Positions 48,732 to 61,038 of a DNA stretch of 64,000 bases are shown piece after piece. Both the position numbers and the translations under genes were made by a program. Below the pieces are notes generated by a model. The model did not search any database. It saw nothing but the letters and a program-made list of their open reading frames with translations, and was not told where the DNA came from. Position 1 is the first letter of the stretch. Each line of letters starts with the position of its first letter. Origin of the DNA: Onchidella celtica. Taxonomy: Eukaryota; Mollusca; Gastropoda; Systellommatophora; Onchidiidae. The stretch spans positions 44,486,521 to 44,550,520 of the forward strand of contig OZ007569.1 of assembly GCA_963931925.1 (NCBI GenBank). Direction: 5' to 3'.

Positions 48732-50400
48732 ACTCGTTGGTTGGTAAAGTCATGACATTGAGTTTCTATGAGAAAAAAAACGATTCCGCGAGATCCCATT
48801 GAAACCCTACCATCAGCGCCCACTATCCGATTTTAATTTGTCGGCCTGTTGGATGGCGACGTCACGATACAGAATTTCGAAGGGTCAATGCGGCCAGAGA
48901 GTTTGTATGTATAGAAAGGTCTCACTGTTGGTCGATTTGCAGTGCGAGACACGGGGATCGCCGCGAAACCACTGTTAGCATGGAGCGGAAAGTAGGTCGC
49001 TGCGGTAAACAATTATACCCGTTTGTGCATTTCTTCGGGGCGTGATAACTTACAAACGGCTCTAAATAGTTTCAATCAGCCCAAAAATATGAACAAACCA
49101 CAGTATTCAGATATATGGACACTATTTTTGGTGAAGGCGGTCTCTTTTAATTCTTGTTTACCCCAGCGACCTAGTTTCACGATGTGGCGTAAGTGAGATC
49201 TTTCTATAAATACATACTCTCTGATGCGGCTAATACTACCCATGCTGGAAAGGCAAGTTCTGTGGCAGTATCTGCAACTGAGGAAGGCGAAAGAGGGCTC
49301 CGGTGGGTTGCCTTCTTTACTTAGATTGTATTACTATTATATTTGCATACATCAATCACTCTAGTACAAAAATAATAACCCAGATAAACAGTGGAAAAGG
49401 TTTTCAGTTCTACCCTTCTGACACTCAAGATTTAGATTGCATGTTCTGCGTGACATTGCAGAAAGGTGGAAGACAACATTAAAACAATAAGGCCTGAGGG
49501 AATGAAGGAAAAATTACTCTACCAGAAAAGAAAATAAAAATAAAAAAGAAACTCATTTCAAAAGTAGCCAAGGTGACTACAGTAAATGGTCACTAAAAAT
49601 GGCTTGGCAGGTATCGATACAACACTGGAATACTCGCTGTTTGGAGAGTTGGTGAATACAATGACAGTGTTCCCCATCTATCGATACTTTTTAATGAAGG
49701 TACCGGTACTTAAATTCCATTACAAAAATAATAATAACAATAATAATAAACAGAAAATCCGTGGGGTCTCAGCAAAGCTTGAAGCGAAGTCAATAAAAAT
49801 GTGCCCCCCCCCCCCCCCCCAAAAAAGTGTATGTTGCAAAACTTCGCATAAGAAATACAAAAATGATACAATAAAACGTAAAGGAAAAGGAAAGACAAAT
49901 CAAGCTTTCGATCGAAGTACCTTCATCAGACAAAGAACTGTACTTGTATGAAAAGAAAAGTAAACAAATAAAGACATCGTAAAAATTCTCAACCAAAATA
50001 TTACAACAAATAGTAGCAACAACAAGGACGACGGAAGCAGCGCCAGACTGATAGTTTCAAAAATCAGTAAAAGTTGAATTTATCTTATTGTATTATTTAT
50101 TGCAGCCTGGATCATGAGGATTTTTAGGTATCGAAACGTGCATTGATACCTGGCATAAGTATGGCGTTGCTGCCTTATCCTATATCTCAGGTAACGCCGA
50201 GCAGTAGATTAAATCCGGATACTCATCGTCATTGTTTATTTTACTGTCTTTTGGGTTTTACATCCTTTCTGCAATACAGTTAGTAACTGACCCGTTGTAT
50301 GAACGGACACAGATAAAAGGTAAGGTGATAGAAGTGGTCTGTTAGGCCTAGAGCCAATAGTGCATATCTTTACGCCTGTGCACACCACTGCATGCCGACA
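48732..50400. other. Intergenic with dispersed repeats
   Basis: 49750-49920 is copy 2 of the repeat at 34910-35065, with a C homopolymer at 49803-49820. A segment near 49230-49285 resembles 43515-43590. No gene is supported. Confidence 0.45.
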
Positions 50401-50406
50401 CAGCGT

Positions 50407-51931
50407 GGATAATAATAATAATAATAATATATTGCATTTATATAGCGCCCAACCCCGTCGATGACAAGCTCTGGGCGCTTTAACAAACTCTTACACACAC
50501 ACACACACACGCATACACAAAAGAAATTCAAAAATATTTACTATTGTTGCTGCCGAAAAACACCTAGCCTAGTTTGTCTGAAAGAAATGGGTCTTCAGAT
50601 GGCGTTTGAAAGAACCAATGTCATTAATTTCCCTGGTTGTCTTTGGAAGAGTGTTCCAGATGGTAGGGCCTAGAAATGAAAAGGACTTTTCTCCTACAGT
50701 GGACAGATTCATTTTAGGTACTTTCAATTTTGTAGTGTCAGATGATGATCTTAGTTGACGAGATGGAACATAGTAATCAGTTAAATCAACTAGGTACGAT
50801 GGAGCAGTATTATTGACACATTTGTGACAAATGGATGACAATTTGTACATTATTCTTTTCTCGACTGGCAGCCAGTGCAAACTCTGCAGAAGTGGCAGTG
50901 CTGAATCTCTTTTCTTTTTCTTCAAAACAAGTCTCGCTGCATTGTTTTGAGCAATTTGGAGTTTTCTAATATTTTTTTGTGAAATTCCAGCCAAAAGGGA
51001 GTTGCAATAGTCAAGCTTTGAAAGTACAAAAGAATTTACTAAAACAGCCGCAGTTTCAGTTGAAATAAGATGTCTGATTTTACCAATTTTCCAGATTTCC
51101 ATGTATAGAATACGAATGAGGTGACTAACCTGAGATGACATAGAAAGATTTGAATCAATGTAAACCCCTAGGTTTTTTACTTTTTTTGAAATTTCTATTG
51201 AATTAGTGCCAATTATCATCTCAGTTCTGTCCACTTCTTGCAGAACCCGCTCACGGCCTAATAAAATAACCTCAGTTTTATCCTCATTTAGTGCCAGTTT
51301 ATTTTGGTTCATCCAGCTTTTAATTTCTGTTATACAGTTTCCAGCCTGCTGCAGAAGGCTGTCAACATCGCATGGCAAGGCAGAACTGTAGAGCTGGGTA
51401 TCATCAGCATAGAAATGATATTGTAAATTAAATTTCTTTATTTCATGTACAAGTGGAATAGTATAGATAGTAAACAAAATAGGACCAAGCACTGAACCTT
51501 GTGGTACGCCATACTGAAGCGCATAAGAAAAAGATCTTATTTTGTTGGTTACAACAAATTGGTGGCGATTTGACAGGTAAGATTCGACCCATTTAAGGGC
51601 GACCCCTCTGATTCCAAACGATGTTTCTAGCCTTCTGAGCAGGATTTCGTGATCGATGGTGTCGAACGCTGCTGATAGATCCAACAAATTTAGCAGAGTA
51701 ATATTTCCAGAATCTGCCTTTACTAATATGTCATTCATGATTCTTAATAGTGCAGTTTCAGTACTGTGGTTACTTCTGTAAGCAGATTGAAATGGTTCCA
51801 ACAGGTCATTATTTCTCAAATGACACATTAGTTGTTGTAATATCACCTTTTCAAGGATTTTTGAAAGAAAAGGAAGGTTTGAGACGGGTCTATAATTTTT
51901 CAACATGTTTTGATCAAGATTCGATTGTTAC
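50407..51931 (-). mobile_element. 5'-truncated LINE of the CR1/L2 type with uninterrupted RT
   Basis: A minus-strand frame of about 450 codons (51930-50569) encodes a reverse transcriptase from the NYRPVSNLP motif onward. It has LDLSAAFDTIDH (motif A), GVPQGSVLGPILF (motif B) and FYADDTQLY (the catalytic YADD box). A C-terminal region ending FKRHLKTHFFQTN follows. The endonuclease and N-terminal RT residues are missing because an upstream TAA and unrelated DNA follow directly, so this is 5' truncation rather than an independent gene. The 3' end has the TATATAGCGCCCAA..GGGCGCTTTAAC text and a (TAA/ATT)n tail at 50410-50429 typical of this LINE group. The absence of stops indicates a recent copy. 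Confidence 0.93.
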
Positions 51932-51937
51932 TTTGCG

Positions 51938-52251
51938 TTCACACTAGAGGTCCGCTTCTGTTAACCTCCGTGCCATTCACGAACAGAAGACGTAAATCAT
52001 TACATCTCACCTATTAGTGTTCTCACCTAACACTCGTATTCGATTGTTTCCGAACGTTAACATTCGTACATAAAATCTTTTTTTACCGCAGCCCTAAAAT
52101 TTGTCCCGCCAACTCCCGTGTGTTGGTGTGATGCGACAATTCTTATGTTTGCAGAAGGTAATCACACGAACGGACGCGAGTGTGAACACATAGTCTTTCC
52201 TTAACATACGTTCAGAAACGAACGCACGAAAGTGGATCTCTGGTGTGAACG
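51938..52251. mobile_element. MITE-like element with about 22-bp imperfect TIRs
   Basis: The left end CGTTCACACTAGAGGTCCGC and the reverse complement of the right end CGTTCACACCAGAGATCCAC differ at three positions. The interior repeats ACGAACG/CGTTC words and codes for nothing. I could not fix a target duplication, so the superfamily is open. It directly abuts the truncated LINE. Confidence 0.65.
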
Positions 52252-52259
52252 TGTGGTAA

Positions 52260-53650
52260 GATGTAAGCCTTTCCCAATTCAAATGATGATGTCATTGGTT
52301 TATGCATTCTTGAACAGAAAGATCAGAGACAAAATAAACGACACAAAGCCAAGTAAAAACAAAGAAAAAAGTACATTGCTTGATACAGATAAGGTTACAG
52401 GTTAGGTCTAGGCTTAGATTCCTGTCAACTTAGTAGCAGGTGCGTGTCTTAAATACAACACCAGAAATTAGCTTCGACCTCGCCCACAGCGGGAGCATTC
52501 GAACCTACACTCTTTCGCACCAGAATCATGAAGTTTAACTTACCGCGTCACTGAAAAGGCAGGGAATGGTCTAGTTTCTGTGTAACTCCAGACTTGAGAA
52601 CAGAGATAAATGGTGTATCCTATATAATTATACAACATATGTTCGATCATAGTAGTTGATCATTTTTAAAAGCAGTGTCACGGCTAAAGTAAATACAACC
52701 TTTGATCCATTGATTTTGGGTCAGCTTTCCTGGGCTTACTGCTTAGCGATTACAGTACCATGTCAGTTTTATGTCTGTTATAGCGTTTTGTTACCAAAGT
52801 AATATGAGGGTGGCTGTAAGAAAAAGGTATTATGTCAAAACGAGGCTATGAGAAATTCTGGTTCAAAGTTTGACAGCATGTTGTAAACACACCATGGCGA
52901 TCATTGTTTTTGTTTTCAAATTCTCCTCTGACGGATTCAAACGTAACTTGCAGTAAAACAGACACTTTTTAAAAAATGGCCAAATTTTCAGAAAAATATT
53001 TCACTGTGTAAACATTCAAATTATTTCTGGTTTGTCCCAAAATGAAAATCTTCTCTGCAATAGGAAGAAAGGCGTGTAAAAATTCCAGCTGATCGACAGT
53101 GACGCAGCCAAGTCGCGTCGCTTAATCATTCATATCTGCATGGGTCAATTTTTTGTTTACACTGGATCTTGGTTGGATGCGGTCGGCTAGGTAACGGACT
53201 ATGATTTTGTCCTGCATATTTAGCGTCAATTAAGTTAAAGACATGTGAACGTGTTTTAGGCATTTCGATTTTTCCTGGTGCAGCGTGTACTGTCACCTTG
53301 AAATCTTTATGAGACTATGCTTGCAGGAGAGATAAGATGCAATTTTATTGAGCTTCGACTAAGTGTTGTGTCGAGGATGGAATCGTTCTCTTTTGCTTGT
53401 GAGAAACATTTCTGGTCCATAGCTTCTCCCTCATTATCAATGGTTTTTTAAAGTAAGAATTCATACAGCAGATATGAAATAGATCTAATTCTAACACATT
53501 TGACCTGGCATTCTTTCCGAGTTTCTTCGGACGATCAGTGATCGCAGTCATCATGGGAAGAGTTTGCTGTAGGTCTACAGAAGGCCAAATTGGAACACGC
53601 CACTTACGAATTGGCCTAAAAATAATCGGGAATATTATTACACCCGCTAC
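52260..53650. other. Intergenic, no supported gene
   Basis: No paired repeat, element terminus or conserved frame was found. The frame at 53345-53728 has no recognisable domain. Confidence 0.45.
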
Positions 53651-53654
53651 TGTT

Positions 53655-54740
53655 TTCATTATGCTATAGTAATGCCAGATTGCAGACTGGTGCATTTCTT
53701 GATGAAAAAACACACTTTTGTGCATCACATTTAGTTGCCTCTGAAATTAATTTAATAGATTTAGATCTAGTAGAAATGTTTCTTTTTTACTTGATATTAC
53801 TGATTTTAATCATTGATTTACAGATGCAAAGTCAATTTACTTTTTGTCCATATAAAATCTGTGCATCTGTTGGAAAAATTGAATACCAGCCATAAGATCA
53901 GACAGCCAGGTCATGATGTAATGGAGCTTGTTACTTAACATGTCAAGACTTTGCTAGGACAGTGCACCATCACCACTATCAATCTCAAATCATTTTGACA
54001 CCTTTACCTTTCTACCTCACTAACCAATTTTAAAAAAAAAAAAAAACTAAAAAAGGCTGAAAAGGCAGATCTGTAAAGAATGTCCAGTGGGAAAACAATA
54101 ACAAAACTTAGAGTTACTGACTGTGCTCATGTCAGACAGTGACAATACAAGTCGAGTTTTGTATTATAATGCCACAGTGGTGCATCCTCACTAGACAGAG
54201 CTAAATTGGCATAGATGAATGAAACTATGCAGCCTCACACAAAGATCACTCAGAATGCGTCAGCTGTGCTTGGCATGACTAAGTGGGTATTGTACAAGCA
54301 ACTAATAATAGTAAAACCATGTAGATTTCTGTGTACGCACAAATAGACTGGTGTATGTATAAACCCTTAGTATTCAGCCCAGATAATGTTTAATTTATTT
54401 GTTGCCTCACCAAGGGCGTGTCTGCTACAGAAAATTAATGCTCTGTAATTTGATTACGATTGTGTTGTTTCTAAAATATTGTCACTTGCCATACAAACAG
54501 CATCTCTGGTTCTTTCATCATTTTACAAGATTTTACTACAATGAACAATTGGATGACAGGAACTTTAGGAGGAACACACTTCATCCACAAGTATCAAAAT
54601 CTTTAATATTATAACCTCAAAAATGATCTTCAGATAGAGAACGCAAAATGAGTGATTGGATGTGTGTTTTTCACTGAGGAAAAAGGGGGAGAAAATAAGC
54701 AATTAAAGCTGCATCCAGATAAGTGCCGCGTTGTGATTGT
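53655..54740. repeat. Third copy of the 1.2-kb repeat, preceded by receptor 3'-flank DNA
   Basis: 53655-53775 matches 8215-8330. From about 53775 the sequence is collinear with copies A and B at 10876-13385: ATTTTAATCATTGATTTACA, CAGCCAGGTCATGATGTAAT, GCATCCTCACTAGACAGAGC, CACCAAGGGCGTGTCTGCTA. It has internal deletions. The receptor-flank DNA and this repeat occur in the same order after the pseudogene at 7155. Confidence 0.8.
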
Positions 54741-55590
54741 ACCAGGATGATATTCTACTCTTTAGGCAGCGTTTTAACAACAATCAAATCGTGTGTTTTG
54801 AGAGGAAAACAGCATTTCCCAATGCAGATTGTTGCCTTTTGTTCTTTTCAAATGAATACTTGGATTCTCAGCTTTCTGTATATGCTGTTAATTGCAATAA
54901 TTAAGGACAGTGAAGGGAACGAAATTACGTCTGGTAAAGCTCATGAATTGCCTGTCATTATTGCGTCCAAGCAGCGAATTGATACGAAAATAAACAGCAG
55001 TTAAAGCCATCCAGATTTTTTAAAATATGTACCTGACCACTGGAAAGCCAATTAATTCAGTGGCAATTTTCATAGGAAGAGCGAAACCCGATTTTCAGTT
55101 TCTAAGTATATGAATCAGGGTTTACAAATGAATAGAAAATGATCATGTACTGGCAAATATACTGAATTACAGCTCTTCTGTGTAATCAAACAGTTGTTAC
55201 CATGACTGTATTGCCCTGTGTCCTATTATTATTATAGAGGACAGTCGCCTAAAGATGTGTTGCTGCAAATAATTAAATGTGGGTGCATATATATAAACAT
55301 GTCTGTCGTGGTCAATCTAGGGACAGAAATTTCCTTTTGGTGCCCATGTCCGTCGAATTTTTCATTTCACAAATAGTTTACAGAACAGGTGAAGAAAAAA
55401 AAGTCAAATTCTACTTTCAGGAATTTTATTACACTGCTTTTCTACATCGCAAAATCTTTAAAAAAAAATTCCTGAAATTTTAATTTTCATTTACAAAATA
55501 TATGATTACATCAAATTTTACTCCATTGTGATGATTTGAGAAGTATTCGATTATTAAATAGAGATAAGAAAAGAAAAGGCTTTAGCACAG
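54741..55590 (+). other. Upstream region of the 55.6-kb receptor, not clearly homologous to the others
   Basis: The conserved upstream block seen before four other receptors is not obvious here. The start codon context is GCACAGATGGAT, different from the AACAAAG/ACAAAG consensus. No other gene is supported. Confidence 0.4.
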
Positions 55591-56604
55591 ATGGATGTCT
55601 ACACGTTCATTAATATTCCTGTCTCTTTTGTGGGAATATTCCTGAATGTTTCCAACATTGTTGTGTTTCTCCGACAAGATTACAGAACAAACAATGTCAC
55701 ACTGACTTTACTGTCTTTGTCTATCTCTGATTTGATGGTGTTAGTCTGGGCTATTGTATATTATTTATTTAGCATCTTCCACGTGCTATTACCGGCAAGC
55801 ACCATAGATTATAAGGCATTTCAGTTTTATATCTTGGCGCTGATGGCCACACTCTTTTATTCTGTCTCCATTCTGACAACGGTGTTTGTATCTCTGGAAA
55901 GATGTCTGTGTGTCATCATGCCTCTTCGTGTACATTTTTTCTTCTCTGTGCGCCGAACTGCCAACGTTTTGATAGTTCTTTGGATTGTGTGCATATTAGA
56001 TTTATCACCGGCATTGGCTACCTTAAAACTGGCAGCATATTTTGACGAGAATTTCAATGTTACAAAAGTGACTGTCGACCAACATCAGTGGTCCGGGCAA
56101 GAAGGTGAGATTCATAGAACTATCTACTCCATTGTGGCTGTAGTTACTGGAGCCATAATATTTGCCAACACAGTTGTGATGATTATAGGACTTCGGAAAT
56201 CCATACACTTTCAAAAATTTACAAGAATGAATGTTCAACCGTCCGAAAGAATCGAAGACCCTCCGAACTTGACGAATGTTGGGAAATCAGATAAAAACAA
56301 GAGGAAAAAAGTAAAAGCGGTGAATTCGAACATGTCGAGAAAATATGTCAGGCCAATTATAGTTGTATGTTCAATATCTTGTGTCTACACTGTGTGTAAT
56401 ACCCCAACAGTGGTCATGACAGTGGTGCCTCGAATAGTACCTGAATTTTACTATGCAGGCAGTCACCAAGATCTATACGAAATGGTGTTGAATATTTCTT
56501 TTTTACTGCACATTGTGAATTCCTCCGCCAATTTCTTTATCTACTTTATCTTCACTAGAAGTTACAGGGACACCTTCTTTAACGTTTTTTGTAAAATTTT
56601 CTGA
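55591..56604 (+). CDS. Rhodopsin-like (class A) chemosensory-type GPCR, intact, most divergent paralog
   Basis: A single exon of 337 codons. TM1 (FLNVSNIVVF), ICL1 (RQDYRTNNVT) and TM2 (SISDLMVLVW) are almost the same as in the other copies. TM3 differs widely (ILALMATLFYSVSILTTVF before SLERC). ECL2 keeps YFDENFNVTKVTV but then has DQHQWSGQEGE. TM5 contains VVTGAIIFANTVVM, ICL3 is longer and very basic (NKRKKVK), ECL3 differs and TM7 reads NSSANFFIY. TM6 keeps CNTP. No TM3-ECL2 cysteine pair is present. The loss of similarity in ligand-facing parts with a fixed TM1-TM2 suggests a different ligand range. It lacks the conserved upstream block of its paralogs, so it may also be expressed differently. 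Confidence 0.95.
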   Translation: MDVYTFINIPVSFVGIFLNVSNIVVFLRQDYRTNNVTLTLLSLSISDLMVLVWAIVYYLFSIFHVLLPASTIDYKAFQFYILALMATLFYSVSILTTVFVSLERCLCVIMPLRVHFFFSVRRTANVLIVLWIVCILDLSPALATLKLAAYFDENFNVTKVTVDQHQWSGQEGEIHRTIYSIVAVVTGAIIFANTVVMIIGLRKSIHFQKFTRMNVQPSERIEDPPNLTNVGKSDKNKRKKVKAVNSNMSRKYVRPIIVVCSISCVYTVCNTPTVVMTVVPRIVPEFYYAGSHQDLYEMVLNISFLLHIVNSSANFFIYFIFTRSYRDTFFNVFCKIF

Positions 56605-58485
56605 TTTTGCTTGTCACCAGTAAGAAATACTGCGACAGTTTTATAAAGACACCCGGAGTACCGCAATGTTTATCTTTCCCCTTTGTTTTCTTTATCAGAA
56701 CAGTTAAATAATTTTGTAAAAGCACATTTTTGCGCATTTGCCGTGCCTGCGATGCTGTGTTTTTCCCTATGATATAGAAGGCTCAGCTTTATTATACGTT
56801 AAGCCTCCAATGTCACAATCAATAATGGCGAGAAGTGAGATCGAGTGCCGTCCTCTATACGGAGGTGTTGACAGATATTTACCGAGAGCACCTTTCATCG
56901 GAGAGTGGTGTTTATATCTTGGGTCTAAGTGAGAGATCTGTCTAGTGCCAGCTATGGACAGTTAAGTACAAATAGTGACATGATAAATACATATCCAACT
57001 CAGAGTGAACTGTGACTCGCAATCATTGGTGGTTCTTTTTTTTTTTTCAGTCTTGCAACTTGAAATGCTCACGTCTAATTGATTTTGTATTTTTATACAG
57101 GGTGGGCCAAAAGTAGGGTTACAGTTTTAGATGTAAATTGTAGTGTTAACTGTAACCCTACTTTTGGCCCAGCCTGTATATTGGAGCACCCAGCACCACT
57201 TGAGCAGTGAGCATGAACAGAATAGCTAAAAAAAAAAAACAATACAATTTAAATGGTGCGGAATCACCATTTTGTTTTTAAACACCGTGGACTATCGACT
57301 GTCGACCCATGTTCTATACATTTATTATATTCATAGGTAAAACCCATTTTCTGGTTCCTGGTACCTGCAGGATGTAGTTGTCAGCGCATGAACAATGTTC
57401 ACCTGAGAGCAAAGTTTCAAAAAGTAGTTAGATCTATCTATATACATAATCCCATGGATTTTGTGAAGCAAAGAACGCGAATTGTATTCATTTTGTTTTA
57501 CCTGAAAACTTCACTCAGAGTAGAGTTAAATGTTTCCTGTTGAAGGGCGGAGTACTCCATGATGAAGAGTAAAGTACATTATATTGTGTATGAGGAAATA
57601 GTTGTTTTCTTGAGGTGGCCCCAATGTCCATACACCTAATGAGGGTCACGGCAACCAATGGATATTATCATGTCCTTAACTATTTTGATTTCTTTAAATA
57701 GATTTATTGATCGTTGCGGAATTCCTTATCCTGTGTGTTTGTTATATGTAATTCACTGACAATGTTGGCTGTATGTAGCCAGCGAATATCACCTAGCTTT
57801 AACTGTATCTGTACTTTTAATGAACTCCACTCTATACATATTTTACTTCGTTATAAGTGGTAGATGTGGTCATGTCTACATATATCTTTACTTGTATATC
57901 CTTATCATAAGATAGCTCCATTGTAAAACATTGTTCATAAACTTTACAAAACCTGTTTTAATGTATCAACAAACTATAAATGAAGCACAATGATGAGTTT
58001 GGTGAGAAGTAAAATCTGTGTAATATTTGTAGTAAAACTTTTTTGGCAAGTATATGTCCAGTTGTTTTTTCTGGTGCAAATTCGTGTCTTTTAAAGTCTC
58101 TTAACTACTTTTGTGTGTTAGATCTTGACTTTTGCATCGGTCACGCCTTTGTAAACTTATAACTTTCATCACCCTGTTGTTTTATTTGGTTTCTGTATGT
58201 GTGTATCACTGTTCTTAGATATTTACAACATACAACTTTTTATCTTCTTTTGTCTTGTTGATCCCAGCCGCTCTCAAGTTGGTGCACAGCAATAAGTCAC
58301 GCATTGCTTTGAAGAGAAGATGACATTACGAAGAAGTGGCAAGAAAGTGTCCAGAATTAAGCAGAAAAAAGAGCATGCAAACTTTTATTAAATCTAAAAT
58401 GATTGTCATAGTTCTGTCACTGTGTATGGTTCTTGCTGAGGTCAGATAAATATTTTTTTTCCACCCGATGAGGTATTCGGGATAA
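56605..58485. other. Intergenic, no supported gene
   Basis: Holds the small fold-back element at 57096-57178. Nothing else is supported. Confidence 0.5.
57096..57178. mobile_element. Tc1/mariner-like fold-back element (83 bp)
   Basis: Two 31-bp arms that differ at one base, starting TACAGGGTGGGCCAAAAGTA, flank a 21-bp loop. TA dinucleotides on each side (57094-57095 and 57179-57180) fit a TA target duplication. The terminal CAGGGTG..CCA pattern is typical of mariner-group ends. Transcribed, it would form a near-perfect hairpin. Confidence 0.9.
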
Positions 58486-58486
58486 A

Positions 58487-58496
58487 ATGTGCTCTC

Positions 58497-58561
<65 letters not shown>

Positions 58562-58633
58562 GTCTCCCCTTGTCTGTCTCTGACTGTCTATCTGTCTGTC
58601 TGTCTGTCTCTCTCTCTCCCCCCGTCTCCCCCT
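58487..58633. repeat. (CT)n/(TCTG)n compound microsatellite, left half
   Basis: CT repeats followed by CTGTCTGTCTGTCT and CCCCGTCTCCCCCT units. It was originally continuous with 59786-60144 and is interrupted by the LTR-like element. Confidence 0.95.
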
Positions 58634-59785
58634 TGTCACAAATCCCAGACTGGGAGATGTAATAAGTTATGACAGGACAACAATCACGAACGAACAAGTT
58701 TAACACTTAACAGAACAACCCATCAGACTCACACATTTATTAAACATAATTATACAGATAATAGCGCAATCACATACATTATATTATTGAAATTAACTGC
58801 CGTACAACGGCCTTATTCTCACATGCACTCTTCCTCGGATCCACAACCCGGTAGTTACTTCCTGAAGGCACTTCGGCCTCAGCCTCTCCCCTCAGGGTCT
58901 TAATAGCACATTAATAATTCACTGGCACCGCAGTCTCTCAATATCACCTTCCTATTGTCATACACCTTAGCATTCCACTAGCACCTCAGCAGGGCAATAG
59001 CACATTATCATTTCAATAGCCCATCAACATGGCAATAGTACATTATCACATTCACGCTCATATCTACGTCCCTGTCCGTGGCCAGACTGCCACGACTGTA
59101 TGTGCCTCTACTGTCCTGCACCGACAGCCTCACTCTTGGCCTATGTGTGGCCTCCGGCCCTATGCTGGCCTATCCCCTGTGCTCACCGAGGTGGCTCTTC
59201 GGCCCGTCCCCGACACCTACAAGAATAACATTACATTGGTATAATACCCTACCATTTCTATTCACTCCACCTCTCCTTACAACCCATGAAGCGTACACAC
59301 AATAGTTCACATTTCACTCACCAAACATCTTACGGTAACACACCTCCATCGGAGTACACAATACTCACTCGTGCTACAAATCCATGAACTCACTTTCATC
59401 TATCGCTCATGGCGCACATTGCTATACCCAATATCAAGGACTTCCACATTCCTCACATATACTTATTTACATCATGGTAATAGACGAATATAATATAATA
59501 CATCAATCATAATTATCAATCAACGTTCTACCTACCAGTCATCACTGGTAAAAACACTCTCATCCGTCTTCCGACTGCTCCCCTTATGTTCGCCCGCTGG
59601 GCTTTCTCTTGCGTCCGTTCAGTAGGACCTTCTAACTTGCAGTGATAGTAATACAGCGCTTTCGCCTCATTCAGACCCCCCACCACTCATAACAGCACGC
59701 TTTAACTTACTTGTCTACGTGCTTTAATTTTACTCTCCTCCTTTCCCCCCGTAATTATTAACTATCGCTCACTCCACTCGTGACA
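58634..59785. mobile_element. Probable solo LTR (about 1.15 kb) in a microsatellite
   Basis: Starts TGTCACAAAT and ends ACTCGTGACA (TG...CA ends, TGTCAC/GTGACA inverted termini). It is flanked by CCCCT on both sides (58629-58633 and 59786-59790). The flanking microsatellite motif is the same left and right, which fits a simple insertion. No coding capacity was found. Its ends resemble those of the element at 30547-31643, suggesting related families. Confidence 0.8.
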
Positions 59786-59799
59786 CCCCTGTCTGTCTG

Positions 59800-59831
<32 letters not shown>

Positions 59832-59945
59832 CCCGTCTCCCCCTGTCCGTCTCTGACTGTCTGTCTGTTTCTCTCTCTCTCTCTCTCTTCCCGTCTCCCC
59901 CTGTCTGTCTCTTCTCTCCCCCCGTCTCCCCCTGTCTGTCTCTGA

Positions 59946-59976
<31 letters not shown>

Positions 59977-60001
59977 CCCATCTCCCCATGTCTGTCTCTG
60001 A

Positions 60002-60036
<35 letters not shown>

Positions 60037-60048
60037 CCCCGTCTCCCC

Positions 60049-60081
<33 letters not shown>

Positions 60082-60144
60082 CCTCTCTCTCTCTCTGTCT
60101 CTCTCTCCCCGTCTCCCCCTGTCTCTCTCTCTCTCTCTCTCTCT
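59786..60144. repeat. (CT)n/(TCTG)n and CCCCGTCTCCCCCTGTCTGT minisatellite, right half
   Basis: Compound array with a higher-order unit made of CCCCGTCTCCCCCTGTCTGT, CTCTGACTGTCTG and CT repeats, recurring about five times. Confidence 0.95.
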
Positions 60145-60622
60145 GCAGATCTCAGGGGCACCAGCACACTACCCACCCCTTGACTTTTCGTGTACGTTTC
60201 CCTCATTCCAGGGGCTGGCCGTACCGGTGAATGCAAAACTATTTATGACAGTAACTCCCATTGCAAAGACAGGAGACGATTTTTTTCATGACCCTCTCTA
60301 GTCGGTGATACTTTGCCAGCCCCAAGAGGAAATCCACCCACCAATTGTGAGTAGACGAAGACACTGAGCCTCCCCCCCCCCCCCCCCCAAACCAGAATGT
60401 CGGAGGTGGGATACCAAAGGGGCGAGGGGGAGAATGTTTGACAAACTCGGACGAATCCGACAAATATGGAACCAGCAGGCCACTGGAACAGTTAGTACAA
60501 TAACCCACAAATGAATGTTGGAGCGGACATAAAGAGCATTAAATGGGGATGCCCGATCTGCTTGGGTTCTCATTCCCATCAATCAATCAATCAATCGTTT
60601 TCGTCGCCATGACTGTCTTACC
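60145..60622. other. Intergenic, no supported gene
   Basis: Contains a C homopolymer at about 60371-60387 and a short (TCAA)n at 60579-60597. Confidence 0.6.
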
Positions 60623-60849
60623 TGTAGTTTCGTTTACTCACGTTTCTTGGAGATCTCTGCACCTCACCCCAGGGCCCTGGGTTTCTGTGTCTGATCATAA
60701 GATCCCCGCTCTGCTGTCTTGCTAAAATCCCTCTCTTCTTGGTCACGTGATCTCACGCCTGCCTATCTTGCCGGGCACGTGATTCTCATTCTTTTTCGCG
60801 TCGTGCACGATGCACGCTCAACCTTGTTCACCGTGAAAAACCAACTGCA
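60623..60849 (-). repeat. 3' LTR of the gag element
   Basis: On the plus strand it starts TGTAGTTTCGTTTACTCACG and ends CCAACTGCA, against CCAACTACA in the other LTR. Repeat ends TGTAGTT/AACTACA form the short inverted termini typical of LTRs. Confidence 0.95.
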
Positions 60850-61038
60850 CGCCGCCCTGATTTCAAGATCACTCAACATTCCCTAATCTCCAGATCTACA
60901 GTTTACTTAATACCACCACTGTCCATAGAATTCAATCGCAATAATCATCTCAACTTCAAAACCGGAACGTTAATAAAACTAACATCCGAACAAAACCCGG
61001 AGTCCATAACTCCAACATAGGGCTTACCACCGAATCAA

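Noticed and set aside
50569-51906. Stand-alone reverse-transcriptase gene starting at the first Met
   Set aside because: The Met lies inside the conserved NYRPVSN region and homology continues upstream of it to the truncation point, so this is a 5'-truncated LINE.
58326-60236. Arg/Glu/Thr/Asp-rich open frames
   Set aside because: Compound CT/TCTG minisatellite in coding disguise, interrupted by an LTR-like element.
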